A stretch of 64,000 nucleotides of DNA from positions 47,502,633 through 47,566,632 of the forward strand of contig CM055106.1 in the NCBI GenBank assembly GCA_029204225.1, read 5' to 3'. Every line of letters begins with the position of its first letter. Positions within the stretch are counted from its first letter, which is position 1. Shown here one piece after another: positions 1 through 11,480 of the stretch. This DNA is from Diphasiastrum complanatum (taxonomy: Eukaryota > Streptophyta > Lycopodiopsida > Lycopodiales > Lycopodiaceae). The notes beneath the pieces are model-generated. The model made no database searches. It was not told the DNA's origin and worked only from the letters and a program-made list of their open reading frames with translations. A program made the translations under genes and the position numbers.

Positions 1-699
1 AGGTGGATGCTTGAGATGGCGAATAAAGGTTAGTGTGTGGCACGAGGGTAGACAAAAGGGATGAGCGTTGGTAACCGCGCACCTTCATCTCGAGAAGTGT
101 GCAGACAAAGTTACACAACAGGGGGCCTACTGCGATTCGCTCACGGTTGTTGGGTTTGATGGAGTTGGTTAGTTCTTGAATGAGGAAGCTATGCCAGTTA
201 TATGGCACAACTGAGGGACCAGGGAATTCCAGAAAGGATTCCACTATCTGACTCAGCAGCTTAGACTGGATTCTATCTTTGCAAAATGTTGAAATAACCA
301 GAAAGTTATTCAACAGATGCGCAGCCATCTGAATGACGGGTTCCGTGATAGCCTCTATCAGGTAACCATTGTTAGTCTGTATGGGGATTTCTGGTGCGGT
401 TTGGGTGACAAAAGGCTTGATCAGAGTTTTGGCGTTGCGATGGGAGAAGGGCTGACAATCACCGGATATAGTGCCAATGGTAACCATCGAGTCGGCATTA
501 ACCTTGACCTTGTACATGGTACCTTGGTACAGCGTACGATTGTAGTTCCATCAAATTGGCAGGAGGAGGGAGTGCTTTGGTGGGGCAGGTAAGGCTAAAC
601 ATTCCGGATATCCAAGAGCAGATTATCGCGGTCTAGCTACTGGATTTCCTCCATACTGTGGCTCTCGATATCCCATATGGGCATACCGTTGCTGAATTA
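1..699 (-). other. Gypsy-1 interior downstream of gag, no clear domain
   Basis: This is the minus-strand continuation of the gypsy-1 gag relic. Translation of the minus strand gives a proline-rich stretch near positions 480-600, the sort of linker found after gag, but I could not find an aspartic protease DSG/DTG motif or any RT motif. The plus-strand frame at 317-592 has no recognisable domain and is taken as a shadow. The rest of the element would lie to the left of the window. Confidence 0.35.
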
Positions 700-1462
700 T
701 CCGAGGGTTGAAATTGCAAAAAGTAGTCTCATGATCAGGCGAATTACACAAATGGCAAACACTAATTTCCATTCATTTTTTCAATTGAGGACACTCGTTC
801 ACCCTGTGATTTCCTGAACAAATAGAACACTAGACATTCTCCCTGGTAGGAAAAGTCTTTGCAAGCTTTTCAGGTTCCTTGTTCGCTTTTCCATGGACAT
901 CTTCCAATGCTTCGATCTCCTCATCAAATTGCGACTACAACTTTTCCATTTGTTTCTGTTGATTCTTTCCAAGTTTCTCGAACTCGTTTCCGCAGTAGCG
1001 TTGGCATTTGTTGATGCAATAGTAGTGGATGTCGTAGTAGTCTGCCCTGTTGTATAGACAACATACTGATATTTGGCTCATCATCTGAACCTTCATCCTC
1101 CTCCCAAATTGCATCACCCATAGCTTTCCCATTTTAATTTTACTTAAAAGTAGGAAAGGGTCTTCTATAAACTTCCGCGGTTTGAACCATGTGATAAGGG
1201 CTCGTTTAACAACCTCCCAATCTGTACGCTTAGTTTCATCTCGATTATAATACCAATCTTGTGCTGCGTCTATTAAGGCCATAGGAAACAACTTAAGTTT
1301 ATCTTGGGGATAAATCTCGCCATAGACTTCACAGGATTCAGCATAGATCTAAAGAAATCTAACTGGATCTGTTAATCCATTATAAATGGGTAGATCCAAA
1401 TGGAGTGCTCTTCTAACAATAATTGGATTGACTTCTTGTGGAGCACCTCCAGGAGTAGCCAT
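700..1462 (-). pseudogene. gag: Ty3/gypsy gag relic with two CCHC knuckles
   Basis: A minus-strand frame starts with ATG at 1462 (MATPGG...) and carries a gag core with the motif DAAQDWYYNRDE, followed by a tryptophan-rich WEVVKRALITWF segment, as in retrotrans_gag domains. It is interrupted by a TAG in the N-terminal part and becomes disordered after about 1120. Further on are two zinc-knuckle sequences. One at about 791-829 (CSICSGNHRVNEC) is one residue short of canonical spacing. The other, at about 715-757 (CHLCNSPDHETTFC), fits CX2CX4HX4C exactly. Stops lie before and between them. Gag would form the nucleocapsid and bind element RNA. The copy is dead. The LTR and primer site at 2651-3341 belong to it. 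Confidence 0.72.
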
Positions 1463-2650
1463 CCTTACAAATTCAAATCAAGCAAACAATGAGATTGGAT
1501 CTAGATTTTTCAATCAGAAACTATCTCAGATCAGACCTGCTAGATCTATTCCACTTTCTAAGAATCTGATTGCTATATCGTGAAAATGATTTCAAAATTC
1601 AATCAATCAATACTTCTCAAAGAATGAAAATTTTCTCATAATCCAAATCAGAATATATTAGATTTGATCCAAATTTTGACAAAGACTTGATCTGGAAAAT
1701 TAGAACCTAAAAATAGAACTGGCGAAGATTCCTTAGGCAAAGGTTTTTTCGGCGAAGGTTCAACAGTGCTATTTCAGAAAAAAACTCTCTGATCAACTTT
1801 TTTGACAATTTCTCGGGTAATAACTTTCGCCGACCTCTCAGATGAAAGATTTGACATTGATAAAATTATTGAAAACTAGGCGAAGGTTTCTGACACAAGA
1901 AAATATAGTTTCTGTAGTTTGGCGAGGGTAACAAGAAGAATCTTCGTAGAATTCAAAAATAGTACTTTGCTATAAATAGAATGTTTTGGAAACTCGGCGA
2001 AGGTTCTGGCGAAGGATCAAGAGTAATACTGGTAATTTTGCAAAAAAGTGACTTGTTTGGCAAAAATATGACAATATGACAACTGATCCTCTGAAAACCC
2101 GTCCATTTTTGGTAATATTCTTTGTCGACTTGGCAGTAGATAGATTTGAATCACACCTATGCACAATGAATCTGGCGAAGGTTCTTTTTCTGTATTTTTA
2201 GGGTTTTGGTGATTTTTTGGTGTTTTTTGACGATTTTTTTGATGTTTTTGAAAATCTGATGTGAATTAATCTTTTCCCTTCAAACTAAAGGTTTGTGAAC
2301 AAAACCAAAAGTGTCTACAACTCGGCCAAGGTTTCCTGCAAGAGGGCAAAAAGCTATAAGCTCTGATGATGCTTTTTGTCTCTTTTTGACCAGGTCTGAC
2401 AAATTTGACGATTTTTGTTATTTTTTCTGATACCTTAGATACAAATGGATCTTAAGATTGGTGATCTGAATAGCTTTCAATGTTTAACAATCAAATTAGA
2501 TTTCAAACAAGCAAATCCACTCAAATCAGCAAAATCAATCCCAAACTAATCCTGAATGCAAATCTAACACTATTCATGCCACGACAAGATGCCTAATGCA
2601 AGCTAACCATCCAACAATCATGCTGCAAATTGAAAAATTGGCATAGCTCT
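1463..2650 (-). other. Gypsy-1 untranslated leader with recurrent short motif
   Basis: This is a long non-coding leader between the primer-binding site and gag. In plus orientation the decamer GGCGAAGGTT or a close variant recurs about nine times between roughly 1720 and 2330, often after C or T. One inverted instance (CTTTCGCC) lies near 1825. No frame of interest is present. Long leaders are usual in this class of element; the motif repetition is what stands out. Confidence 0.6.
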
Positions 2651-2665
2651 CCGGCAATGGCACCA
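2651..2665 (-). promoter_or_regulatory. Primer-binding site of gypsy-1 (tRNA-Asp type, decayed)
   Basis: The minus strand reads TGGTGCCATTGCCGG immediately inside the LTR. This resembles the plant tRNA-Asp-complementary site TGGCGCCGTTGCCGGGGA with both CpG-containing positions changed in the way expected from cytosine deamination. The related element at 43201 keeps more of these positions. Confidence 0.65.
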
Positions 2666-2669
2666 AAAT

Positions 2670-3341
2670 TGTAGTGGATTTCTTTCCTGGCCTAACCTCA
2701 AACCACGATCTAGTTAATCTAGCATCAAAGAGACGAAGTTAGTTGTCACGCGTAGGTTCGTTCCCATGAGAGCGATAGTATAGTTCAGATTTCAACATGA
2801 TTGAAAGATTCACATCTAACTCTAAGATCCATTAACCCTACGATCCATTAACACTACGATCCACAATAAAGATAGCTTACTCTTTCTCTCTCATAAAAAG
2901 TATAACAACACACAATCCCAATAACAATCAGATCCAACAATTAGCAAAAACCAAATAAAGCATGAAAGATGGAGGAAAATTGATAGAGAGCAAGGACATT
3001 CATCAATCCATTTTTGAGGAGAACCAATTTGCTTTATTGAAATGAGAAAATGAACATGTGTAGGAACTCGAGTTGGTCCCTTTTAATAGTAGAGAGGAGG
3101 ACCCTGGCCTCTGAATCCTATTGGTCCATTTTTGCCTCCCTAATTATTCAAATTTAAAAAAGTGTGGGAACCATCCAAATTGGAGGGAAACCCAACTTTA
3201 TTCACTAACTTGACCTTTAGGCTTGCGACATTAAAAGTCCCACAAAAAGGCCTAAAGTCCTTTTATTGACTTTCTAATTAATCAAATCTCTATGTGATCA
3301 TCGGGTTGGACTGACACACGCAGGGTGCCAAATCCCTCTCA
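2670..3341 (-). repeat. 5' LTR of gypsy-1
   Basis: On its own strand this starts TGAGAGGGATTTGGCACC and ends CCACTACA, giving TG...CA termini, with the primer site a few bases further in. Its internal landmarks match the LTR at 43224-43857: a CTTTATT tract, a GAGGAGGGACC-like segment, a TTGGTCC/TTGGCC segment, and the terminal TCTCAC(AC)TTATTA. The two are therefore the same family in the same orientation. The target duplication cannot be tested because the other end lies outside the window. Confidence 0.7.
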
Positions 3342-3379
3342 CTTATTAACTAGGGTTAGGGTTGCCTTGGGATCCGCAA

Positions 3380-5290
3380 ACCCTCCAACGGGATGTTTCA
3401 CTAACATCAATTTTACACATCAAGATGTAACTAGAACATGAAGAACCAAATAGAATGTGAATGAAATGATTCCTCCATGTTTTAAACTTTGAACTCTCTG
3501 AAAAATTTTCAGCAACCAAACAATAAATGTGAGTGATGACATTTGCTTGTTTATCTCCTCCAACTTTGTCATTTCTTGATATGTCTCCACCATAAAACTC
3601 CATGAATGAGCCTTCATCTCCATCTTGCCACAAGAAACCATCAAACCTTGGAAATCCATGAGTAAGTGAGTACACCAATAATGCTCATCCAGAACCACAT
3701 GACTCCATATAACTAAGTGGTAGCACTAGTCCATCTTCAAGATCTACTTGACACAAGAAAATAACCATGAATTCACCAAAAATTGACAATCTCCAAGTAT
3801 CGGCACCAAGTAGCTCAACACTTGAGAACTTAGGGATGGATGAGTGATACAATGGAACTCCATTAGTTTCATTTCCATTAGCAAAACTAGCCAAGAATGC
3901 TAGTACAACTCCATCATCAAAATGATGCAAACCAATGTAGCTAGTTTTACCATATCTTGACAATTTGCACACATCCACATGAAATAGCTCAAATATGAGT
4001 TAGAACAAGTTAAGTAAACTTTAACAACACTTCCTTGCTGCTTCTTTGACCTTACTTGAGTCTTTCAACACCTGCAAAAATAGATCCATAACATCTTTGC
4101 CAAATAACCTTCCTTTGATGCTCTTGACTAGCTCCAAATTGCCACCTTTCCTTTTGTGTTGTTGAAGTCCTTTGAGACCAACCTCTTGATCTTTGTCTTG
4201 ACCATCAAAGTCATTGAACAGGCTTTCTTTTTCCAGATCCATTACTTGATGAAAAATCATGAATACATCAAAGTACTTGCATAACATCATCTACACAAGA
4301 AGATTCTCCAAAACATGTGAGTAAAGCAAAGTGAGTCGCTTCCATTTGCTTACCTTTCTCTTGAACATCAAAGATATCAAAGATATGAATATCTCCAGAC
4401 ATGAACCTTTGGAAATACTCCCTCTCAAACATATGATCTAGATCCAACACAATCTCATCAATGCTTGATCTCAAATTTTCACAAAGGTTAGTGAAAACAA
4501 TGCCACCAATGTCACCATCATAAATCAAAAGATAGATTCCAAACTTTCCATCCAACATGAAGTAGAGTAGGTGAAGATGAGTATCAAACCTAATAAATCC
4601 AGCCTTTTTAAGTCTATAACAAATCTTAATACACTCACCAATGAGATCTCCCTTGCCTTGAAGAAATTGTCTCTCGATTTGTTCCATGTAGTCTTCTCCA
4701 ACCAACCTTTTGTCATCTCGATCATGAGTGATCAATTCATAATCATAGAATCCTTTGAGTTGATGAAGAGATGTGAGATCCATGCCTTGGATCTTCCCAA
4801 GAACCAATATTCCATTGGTCTTTCCTTCATAAGACTCCCTCTTAATGATTGCATCATAAGAAGTAGAAACCTCAAAAACATAGAAGCCATGAAAAAAATG
4901 ATTAGTACCTTCAACATAAGTATGATTGAAGTACTCTCTTTTTTCAAACAAGAGCTTCTACTCAATGTTTTAGGTAATGACTCATATGACATTAATTCTT
5001 CCTCACTATCATTCAAAATGACATCATTCAAAGTACATCCTACTTTGAACTCTTCACATACTTCTCTTCTTCTTGACTTGTGACTATCTCCTTCACCAAG
5101 TCTCATGGTAGAACCATTTGATCTACTCTCTTTATGAAGACATGTGACTCCACTTGCTGCAAAAATGACTTTCTTGGAATCATAACAAAGTAATGTAGAA
5201 GAACCACCTCCTTCATGCATGCACCTAGCAACATCTTTTTCCATATGATCAAAGAAATCATTAACAACAATCTCTTCCAAGGAAGATTAA
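3380..5290 (-). pseudogene. Foreign block copy 1 inside a copia relic (unknown ORFs)
   Basis: This minus-strand stretch has unusually long open frames for a decayed repeat: 5280-4732, 4951-4268 (227 aa, reading from MFEKREYFNHTY), 4290-4021, and 3978-3346 in two overlapping frames. They connect through single-base frame changes near 4940 and 4268, so one longer ancestral coding region of about 600 residues is plausible. Residues such as WRLSIFGEFMVIFLCQVDLEDG and GFPRFDGFLWQD recur in the second copy at 55645-56705 in the same frame and order. It resembles no retrotransposon domain that I know. It sits downstream of copia protease sequence, where integrase and RT should be. Function is unknown. 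It could be captured host sequence or an accessory ORF. Confidence 0.55.
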
Positions 5291-5344
5291 CCTTCACCTC
5301 CATTGATGAAGTTAGCTCTTTCCTTATCATTTGCATGCTTGCAC

Positions 5345-6140
5345 TTGCCATGAAGAACCATCATTATCCTCATAACTAGCCAAGTTAGCACAAAGATGAA
5401 CATCTCCAAGAAGCATATTAGATCTTGACCTAGATCTAGCATAAGGAAGCTTTTTAGACTTTGCATAAGATCCACCAATCTTACTGATGCTAAAAGGTAA
5501 CTTTGGAAATTTAAGACCAATCTTTGTTAGCCATAACAAAATAACAAAAGCATCAAGCTTGAAAAGTTTACCTTGTCTATTGCCCCTAGCAGCCAAGATT
5601 TCTTCCTTTGTAATGAAACAAGCATCACCACCAAATTTTACCATGTATCCTTTCTCTATCATTTGACCAACACTTAACGAATTCTTTGAAAGTGAAGGAA
5701 TATAAAGAACACCATCAAGTATTGCTTTCCTATTAGTAGAGAGACAAATATGAATTGAACCAATACCTTCAATCACACACTCACCACCTTTGGCCATGTA
5801 GATTGCTTTCTTGAATCCATCATAAGTGACCAAAGAAGTAAAGAACTCCTTGTGACTAGTCATGTGTGAACTAGCTCCACTATCAATCAACCATGAATCT
5901 TTGTCATCTTCACTTGATATTGGACTTGAATAACACATCAAAAGAGAATCACCACCACCTAGATCCTCATCATTAGTAGTAAAGTTGATTTGCTTGCTAC
6001 CTCCATCTCTTTGCTTCTTCAAACATTCATTTGCAAAATGCCCTTTGATTCCACAATAAAAGCCTTTCATCTTAGACTTATCTTTCTTTTTGCCAAAAGA
6101 GGAAGTCTCACTTTGATCTTGTCCTTTTGACCGTAAAACA
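5345..6140 (-). pseudogene. gag-pro: Ty1/copia zinc knuckle-protease relic (copia-1)
   Basis: On the minus strand the frame carries a nucleocapsid knuckle CGIKGHFANEC followed by a protease with WLIDSGASSHMT, the DSG active-site motif. Downstream it reads the GAG-pre-integrase-like segment LPYARSRSRS, parallel to LPYTRSISRS in elements A and B. Homology to the family begins only at about 6135, so the N-terminal gag (UBN2-like) half is missing. On the other side coding similarity ends near 5345 and the foreign block begins. Integrase and reverse transcriptase are absent. The piece is a broken internal fragment of the A/B copia family, more diverged than A and B are from each other. Confidence 0.8.
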
Positions 6141-6555
6141 TATCTGAAAAGTGAAGTTTTCATAAAACTTCATCAGTTTTTGATTTCTAGTCACTAGTTT
6201 GATGGATTTGAAGAACTAGGAAAGTGAGAAATGTGAAAATTTGTGTTGAATTTGAAATGACAAATGGAAATGGAATTGGAATGGGAACTTTATGTAAATA
6301 TTAGCTTGAAGTAATAAATTGAAGTTTACATAAAAATTGGTTTTGATTTTTTCTTTGGAATGAGGCAAACGTAGGAAATTCCTTGGTGTAGTTTTATATT
6401 AGGTTTGGATTGAGCTTGCAAAAAGTAGGCTTAGATTGAGCTTACAAACAATAAGTATTGAATGAGTAGAAGTAAATGTTTTTATTAGCATTGGATTATG
6501 TAAGAATTGAAGCATTTCTATCATTCTAATCAGAATTACTTGTTGTTGTATTTGC
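6141..6555. other. Unassigned sequence
   Basis: AT-rich sequence between the truncated copia-1 relic (minus) and the gypsy-2 relic (plus). I see no conserved frame, LTR terminus or primer site here. The minus frame at 6399-6689 antisenses the gypsy-2 N-terminus and is treated as a shadow. Confidence 0.4.
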
Positions 6556-6559
6556 ATAA

Positions 6560-7475
6560 TAGGAAAACACACAAGCAACTCAAATAGATCAAACCAATGA
6601 AAACCCATCATTTGATCTATCAAACCCATCCAATGTGGCACAAGCTCTAAACTTTGCCACTTATAAAAAGCTTCTTGAAAACCTATCAAAGGACCAAGAC
6701 TTAGAGTCTAGAGTAGCCAACCAGAAGAAGCATGTAGTTCCACCTCCCGTAAAATTGTTTTAGGGGGGGGGGGAAAGAAAGATAGAAACTTGCAAGTGGT
6801 AACTTCATGGCATAATGTATGGAACAAATACTTTGGCATGAACCAATTCCGTGAATGTGAAAAGTTGTCCACTATAACTATGTTCCTTGAAGAAAGAGCC
6901 TTAGTATGGTGAGATGACCTAGTTGCAAAAAGCAATCAACCCTATACACGAGATGATTTTTGCATAGTTTTTAGGGAATACCTCCTATCACTATTAGATT
7001 ACTATGAACACTTTCAAAAGTTGAGTCATTTAACAATGAATAAAGGTTTGGAGCAATTTATTTAAGATTTTCATAAGTACCTGAATCCACTTTACAGTGA
7101 CATTCCACCAATGGTACAAATGTTAATGTTTATTGATGGGTTACCAAAAGATTACCAAGTGGATGTTCGTAGGAACCATCTAAAAACCCTAGAGGATGCT
7201 ATTAGGGCTGCAAAGTATTTTGATGACACACCTAAGCCATCTAGGGGTCATCAGCCTAATGAGCCAAATAAAGGTTTTTAATTCAAGAGAAAGGATAGGG
7301 AAGTTGTTAATGAAACACATCCCAATTCCAACAATCCTAAGAAAACCAAAAAAAACTTTAAAAACCATCAGGGTGGCAAAGATATAGCTGAAGTTTGTAA
7401 GAAGAACATGTGCTTCAAGTGCAATGGAGAAGGTCACCTTGCACGAAATTGCGTAAAAAAACTAGCTTCTATCTT
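6560..7475 (+). pseudogene. gag: Ty3/gypsy gag relic (gypsy-2)
   Basis: The plus strand can be read as a gag with an N-terminal segment NPSNVAQALNFATYKKLLEN, a poly-G interruption at about 6763-6774, then a capsid-like part TRDDFCIVFREYL followed by DIPPMVQMLMFIDGLP, and a canonical zinc knuckle CFKCNGEGHLARNC (CX2CX4HX4C) near 7411-7452. Several stops and frame changes are present, so it is not functional. It is followed, after an insertion, by protease and the start of the RT linker (7740-8435), giving gypsy order gag-PR-RT. Confidence 0.72.
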
Positions 7476-7539
7476 AGGTAATCTATCTCGAAGTAATCAG
7501 ATGAATGTTTGTTTCCTTAGTTCTTTAGTCGTGAATACT

Positions 7540-7725
7540 AAACAATTTGGACCTATGGCTCTGATACCACTTGTTGGGTTTGTATGAAGGAATATTTGTT
7601 TGGGAAATTATTTTATCAGTTCTGATACCACTCTTGCTGAATAAGAAATTCATACAAGAGAAAAACTCAACGTTAAATTATGACATGATCTTTACCAACT
7701 ATTGATTCAGACTATTACTTAGATT
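7540..7725 (-). mobile_element. Small insertion with two copia-type primer-site motifs
   Basis: Between gypsy-2 gag and protease lies non-gypsy sequence. On the minus strand it reads AGTGGTATCAGAGC preceded by CCAACA (around 7555-7575) and, again, a similar AGTGGTATCAGA near 7618-7630. TGGTATCAGAGC is the initiator-tRNA-Met primer site of copia elements and CCAACA fits an LTR end. The rest looks like a short piece of LTR. No terminal duplication was resolved. Confidence 0.5.
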
Positions 7726-7739
7726 GACCAAAGGAATTT

Positions 7740-8435
7740 CTCTGTAGGTGTTAAGACAACCAAAGGTAAAGTTAAAGATCAAGTTGTTAATGTCCTTTTT
7801 GACACAAGATCCCCTCATAACTTTATTGATGTAAATTTGGTGCAGATGCTAAACCTTCCTACCATAAAAAGTGAGAAAAAATACCGTGTGACAATGACAT
7901 CGAGAAGCAATTCCGAGTTTATGGATTATGTTGTTCTTGATGTAGAGTTACACATACAAGATTATTCTGAAAAACTAGAATTCCATAATGTTGCATTAGC
8001 TAATGTAAATATTGTTCTCGGGCAACAATGACATTTTGATAAGAATAAGTCATTGAGAATTATTTTTGTTGAAAAATATTTATCTTTTATGCATGAGAAT
8101 TCTCTGATTAAGATCAAAGCTAGTTTAAGTGTTGACACTAAAACTGTTAACCCTTATTCTAAACAGGAACTTAATTCAATAATAAAAAATTTTGATTTTA
8201 AAGCTTATTTATATTTTCATAATGCTATCATTTGCTGCAATGATGAAGAACTTAACATAAAATGCCAAGTGAGAACACTACAAAATTTGAAGCCTATAAT
8301 GAACTTAGGCAAGAATTCAATGATTAGACCTTCTTATAGGTTTACCACCTGAAAGGACAGTTGATCATAAAATCGACTTTATACCTAGTTGAAAATATGG
8401 GCCCAAAGAGGGCCCTATAAGAAATGCCATGTAGG
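7740..8435 (+). pseudogene. pro: Gypsy-2 protease and RT linker relic
   Basis: The plus frame reads VNVLFDTRSPHNFID, matching the gypsy aspartic protease region (usually DSGATHNFI) with the glycine of the D-T/S-G triad replaced by arginine. It continues through VNIVLGQQ, a decayed version of the family's second conserved hydrophobic block, to LPPERTVDHKIDF near 8341-8380. That segment resembles the conserved PP-R-VDHxIxLxPG stretch before gypsy reverse transcriptase. Stops at about 8031 and 8352 and the lost active-site glycine make it non-functional. RT proper is missing. Confidence 0.72.
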
Positions 8436-9266
8436 AGAGAGAAAAATAACTATAAAGTAATTATAATATCATTTTCTAACTTCTTTACGCATCTGCCCGC
8501 ACTACTTTTTATGTAAATGAATGCACCTTAGTTTAGTCACATCAAACTTCACTGGTGTTTAACCATAGTTTAAATATAATTTTTTAAAATGTTGAAATAT
8601 TCCCTCCCAATAGTTGGGAACACTAAAAGATTTAAATTAGGAGTGACATTTTTGAAAAAAGCCTACGTCATCTCTATCTGCAGGGTCAAAAACAAGTGTT
8701 TAGTGTCATCTCAATCTCCAGCAGAGTCGTTAGCGCCATCTCCAGCTTTGTTATTGTCATTGTGCTGTTTGTTACTATATTACTGTACTGATGACAAAGC
8801 TTTATCATCTTTATGTAGATCTGTCACCAAAATATGCTCTGCTCAGGACGAGAAATTCAAAGCAACCCAAATTGGCAACTTTTGATATGGTCTGATATAG
8901 GGAGGAAAAGCTAAAACATGTAGATTTATGGTCATCAGGAACATTGTATCCTATTGATCCATGTTCATTGCAACATCTAGATTTTCATTCGGTGAGTCAG
9001 TTGATAATCTATATGTGTCATGGTAAAAATGGCCTTTTGGGTTACTATGAGAATTTGATGCTCTATGGGTCCACACTAAAAATGGCATAACTTTTTAGTG
9101 GTAAGTCAGAATTTAGCGGTGTTTGGTGTATTGGAAAGCGCTCAACAAGGGCTTTCCAATGATATGTTACATGACATACTTCTGAGCTACATGAGGCCTA
9201 TGCCATGCCTATGTGGTCTGCCATACAAGCTTATGGTAGGCCTACATCAAGGAGGAGATCCAAAGG
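8436..9266. other. Unassigned sequence with one dispersed repeat
   Basis: I recognise no gene. The plus frame at 8589-8885 (98 aa) has no domain and biased composition and was not accepted. The stretch 9079-9189 is a dispersed repeat with an inverted copy at 22748-22858. Confidence 0.45.
9079..9189 (+). repeat. 111-bp dispersed repeat, copy 1
   Basis: Its reverse complement matches 22748-22858 with 7 mismatches in 111 positions and no gaps by hand alignment. It contains GGAAAGC...GGGCTTTCC, a self-complementary pair flanking a short loop. Neither copy is inside a recognised element. Confidence 0.8.
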
Positions 9267-11480
9267 TTGAAATCTTCTTTGCATCATTATACAACTAGTA
9301 ATGATGAGATAAAAATTGCATTTCAATCCATGCGTATCTCATATTTGTCTCTTGTTAAAGATATGGATGTGCTCAACAGAAAGGTCCGAAGCAACAAGAG
9401 GAAACAATTGGTAGACAAGGATATATGCGATCTATCATCCATAGGAGGTCATAGAAAAAGACGAATCCGTGCATTCAAGTAAGCTTAGCTTATTTGGTAT
9501 TGAATATTGCTTGAACTTTTTGATTCATTCATAATCAATAATTTTGTTATTTATTCATTTTAACTTTCTATTGATTTGCTTATTATACATTCCTATGAAT
9601 ACTATGAGTGTCCTAATTTCTACTGACATTTTCATAAACATTATGTTTGCAATGCAAATCAGCATTGGTTGTTGAAGACCATTTGGCCAATGAGATTTCA
9701 ATTGGAAACTCACTAGGCTCTATCTTGACTTCCAAATCTATGAAATCAATGTTAAATAATAACGAAATGAAAAAGATTAAGGCTTCAGTTATTGATAGCA
9801 TTATGGATGAAGTTGGAAAAATATTAGACACTACATTGCTTCAGGGGGCATGTGACTTTTCTAGCATCACTAGGGAAGCATATGCAACAATGTTTAAGAT
9901 AATAAAGGAGGCATTTGCACAGGTAAATATTAAAAAGTTTCCAATCCCACGACCATTTCATCTTAAAAAAAAAAGATATGTTAAACCATGGTATGCAGAC
10001 AATAGTTGATAATTCATCTCATATCAATGAAGTGTATTGCACGAAAGGAAAAAGTCTAGCTTATAACAATTCCAACAATCTACTTATTGACATTAATCAG
10101 TTATTAACATTCATCATAAATTTTACGGTATTACAAATGAGAATGTCAATAACAAGTTGATAGTTGTTCTCAAGTTAGATGAATCTGAAATTATAAAAGG
10201 ACAAAAAATGGAAAGAGTCAGTCTCATGATCATGAATGGAGCACTTTCAAATTAAGAAGACTCATACGGCCTCAATTTCAGTGTTCAATCAGAAAACGAT
10301 ATCTGGTGGTTGGCAGCATTTCAGGTATAGCAGTTCCTTCGCATAATAAATAGGGATAATCATTTGAATATGGATTTCATATCTAAAATCTTCTCTATGT
10401 TAATATAATGAGGCTAATCATGTTTTTGTATTCTCTTATAGGTGCTGAAAGAAGACCATGACATTCTCTCATGGATATTTAATAGAACATCATATCCTGC
10501 CACCATAAAAAATCACATGGAGGGAGTTCCACTCAATATTCCTAGAATTGGCAGTTTCAACATTGAATGGCATTTAGCAGGAGATCTGAAGACATTAAAA
10601 TGTATGTTCAATGTATCTCATGGCGCTAACTCTAAACACCCTTGTTTGTACATGACGAGTACAAGAATATCAAGAGATCAAGAAGATCCTAATTGGAAAC
10701 CTGTACTGCCGATTCCTCTATGAAATGTTCATATCTGTACATTGCATGCGGAGGTGCGTATTATAGAAAAAAATAATATATCTTCACATCTTGTTTGCAT
10801 GGAATTCTGAGCCATAGGCCTCTGTGAAGGAAGCTACTTGCAGATTAGAGGATGTGTTGTCCACAGCAGGCATACATAAAGGGCACGTTAAAATATAAAA
10901 AGATGACAAGCTATCAAGTAAAACAGGAAATATTCCATGCAAGCTGAGCATTGGAGGATCTAAAGCTCGAAGATTTTTATCAAATTATTCTGGCAAACAA
11001 TCTAAGGTTCAATACACGGTTTGGAAAGAAATTATTGCAGCAACTCAAGATTTTGAAGAAGAAGGTTCTACTCGTATACACAAAGTAGAAGTTTGGAAAA
11101 AGTTAGACAACATGGTGAAATACTTGAGAAAAGATAAATTTTCAAATACTGATGTACAACTGATACAAAAAACAACCAATGAATTTGTGGATGCAGTTCA
11201 AATGGCATGGGGTGTTGATCATATAACACATTATATGATAAGATTTTGATTTTACACTACGATAGACAAATATGTGCAATTAAATTAGATACTTTTGATA
11301 CTGATTTAGATTATGTTTTTATGACATGCAGCACATATTACGACATCATTCGACATTCTTTGCAAGAAATAGTAGAAGTCTTAGCATATGGTCATCGCAA
11401 GGAATGAAAAAATCTCATTGGCAAGCAAGAGCGGCATTTCATAAAAGCACACAACATGGCGGGACTAGCACAAAAATAGC
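9267..11480 (+). pseudogene. Spliced mobile-element ORF of unrecognised family
   Basis: Several plus-strand coding blocks are separated by sequences with GT-AG borders: a block ending near 9479 (GTAAGC donor), one at 9663-9922 (CAG acceptor, GTAAAT donor), a short one ending at 10324 (GTATAG donor), one from 10442, and later blocks to about 11480. Notable segments are VLKEDHDILSWIFNR, IEWHLAGDLKTLKCM, VHICTLHAEVRIIEK and IWSSQGMKKSHWQARAAF. These look conserved and protein-like, and I have an impression of uncharacterised repetitive ORFs in other eukaryotes, but I cannot name a family. In-frame stops (for example at about 10721) show decay. A second relic on the opposite strand ends close to its 3' end, so the two may form one element. 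Confidence 0.45.

Noticed and set aside
317-592. 91-residue plus frame near the left edge
   Set aside because: It lies antisense within the gypsy-1 interior and shows no recognisable domain.
4571-5083. 170-residue plus frame opposite the foreign block
   Set aside because: The minus-strand reading is longer and its partner frames recur in phase in the copy at 55645-56705, so the plus frame is taken as a shadow. It was considered because of its length.
6763-6774. Poly-G run as a polypurine tract
   Set aside because: It lies within a gypsy gag reading frame and is not followed by an LTR start; more likely a slippage or assembly artefact.
8589-8885. 98-residue plus frame
   Set aside because: Serine/leucine-rich composition, no domain, no coding neighbours and no repeat partner.
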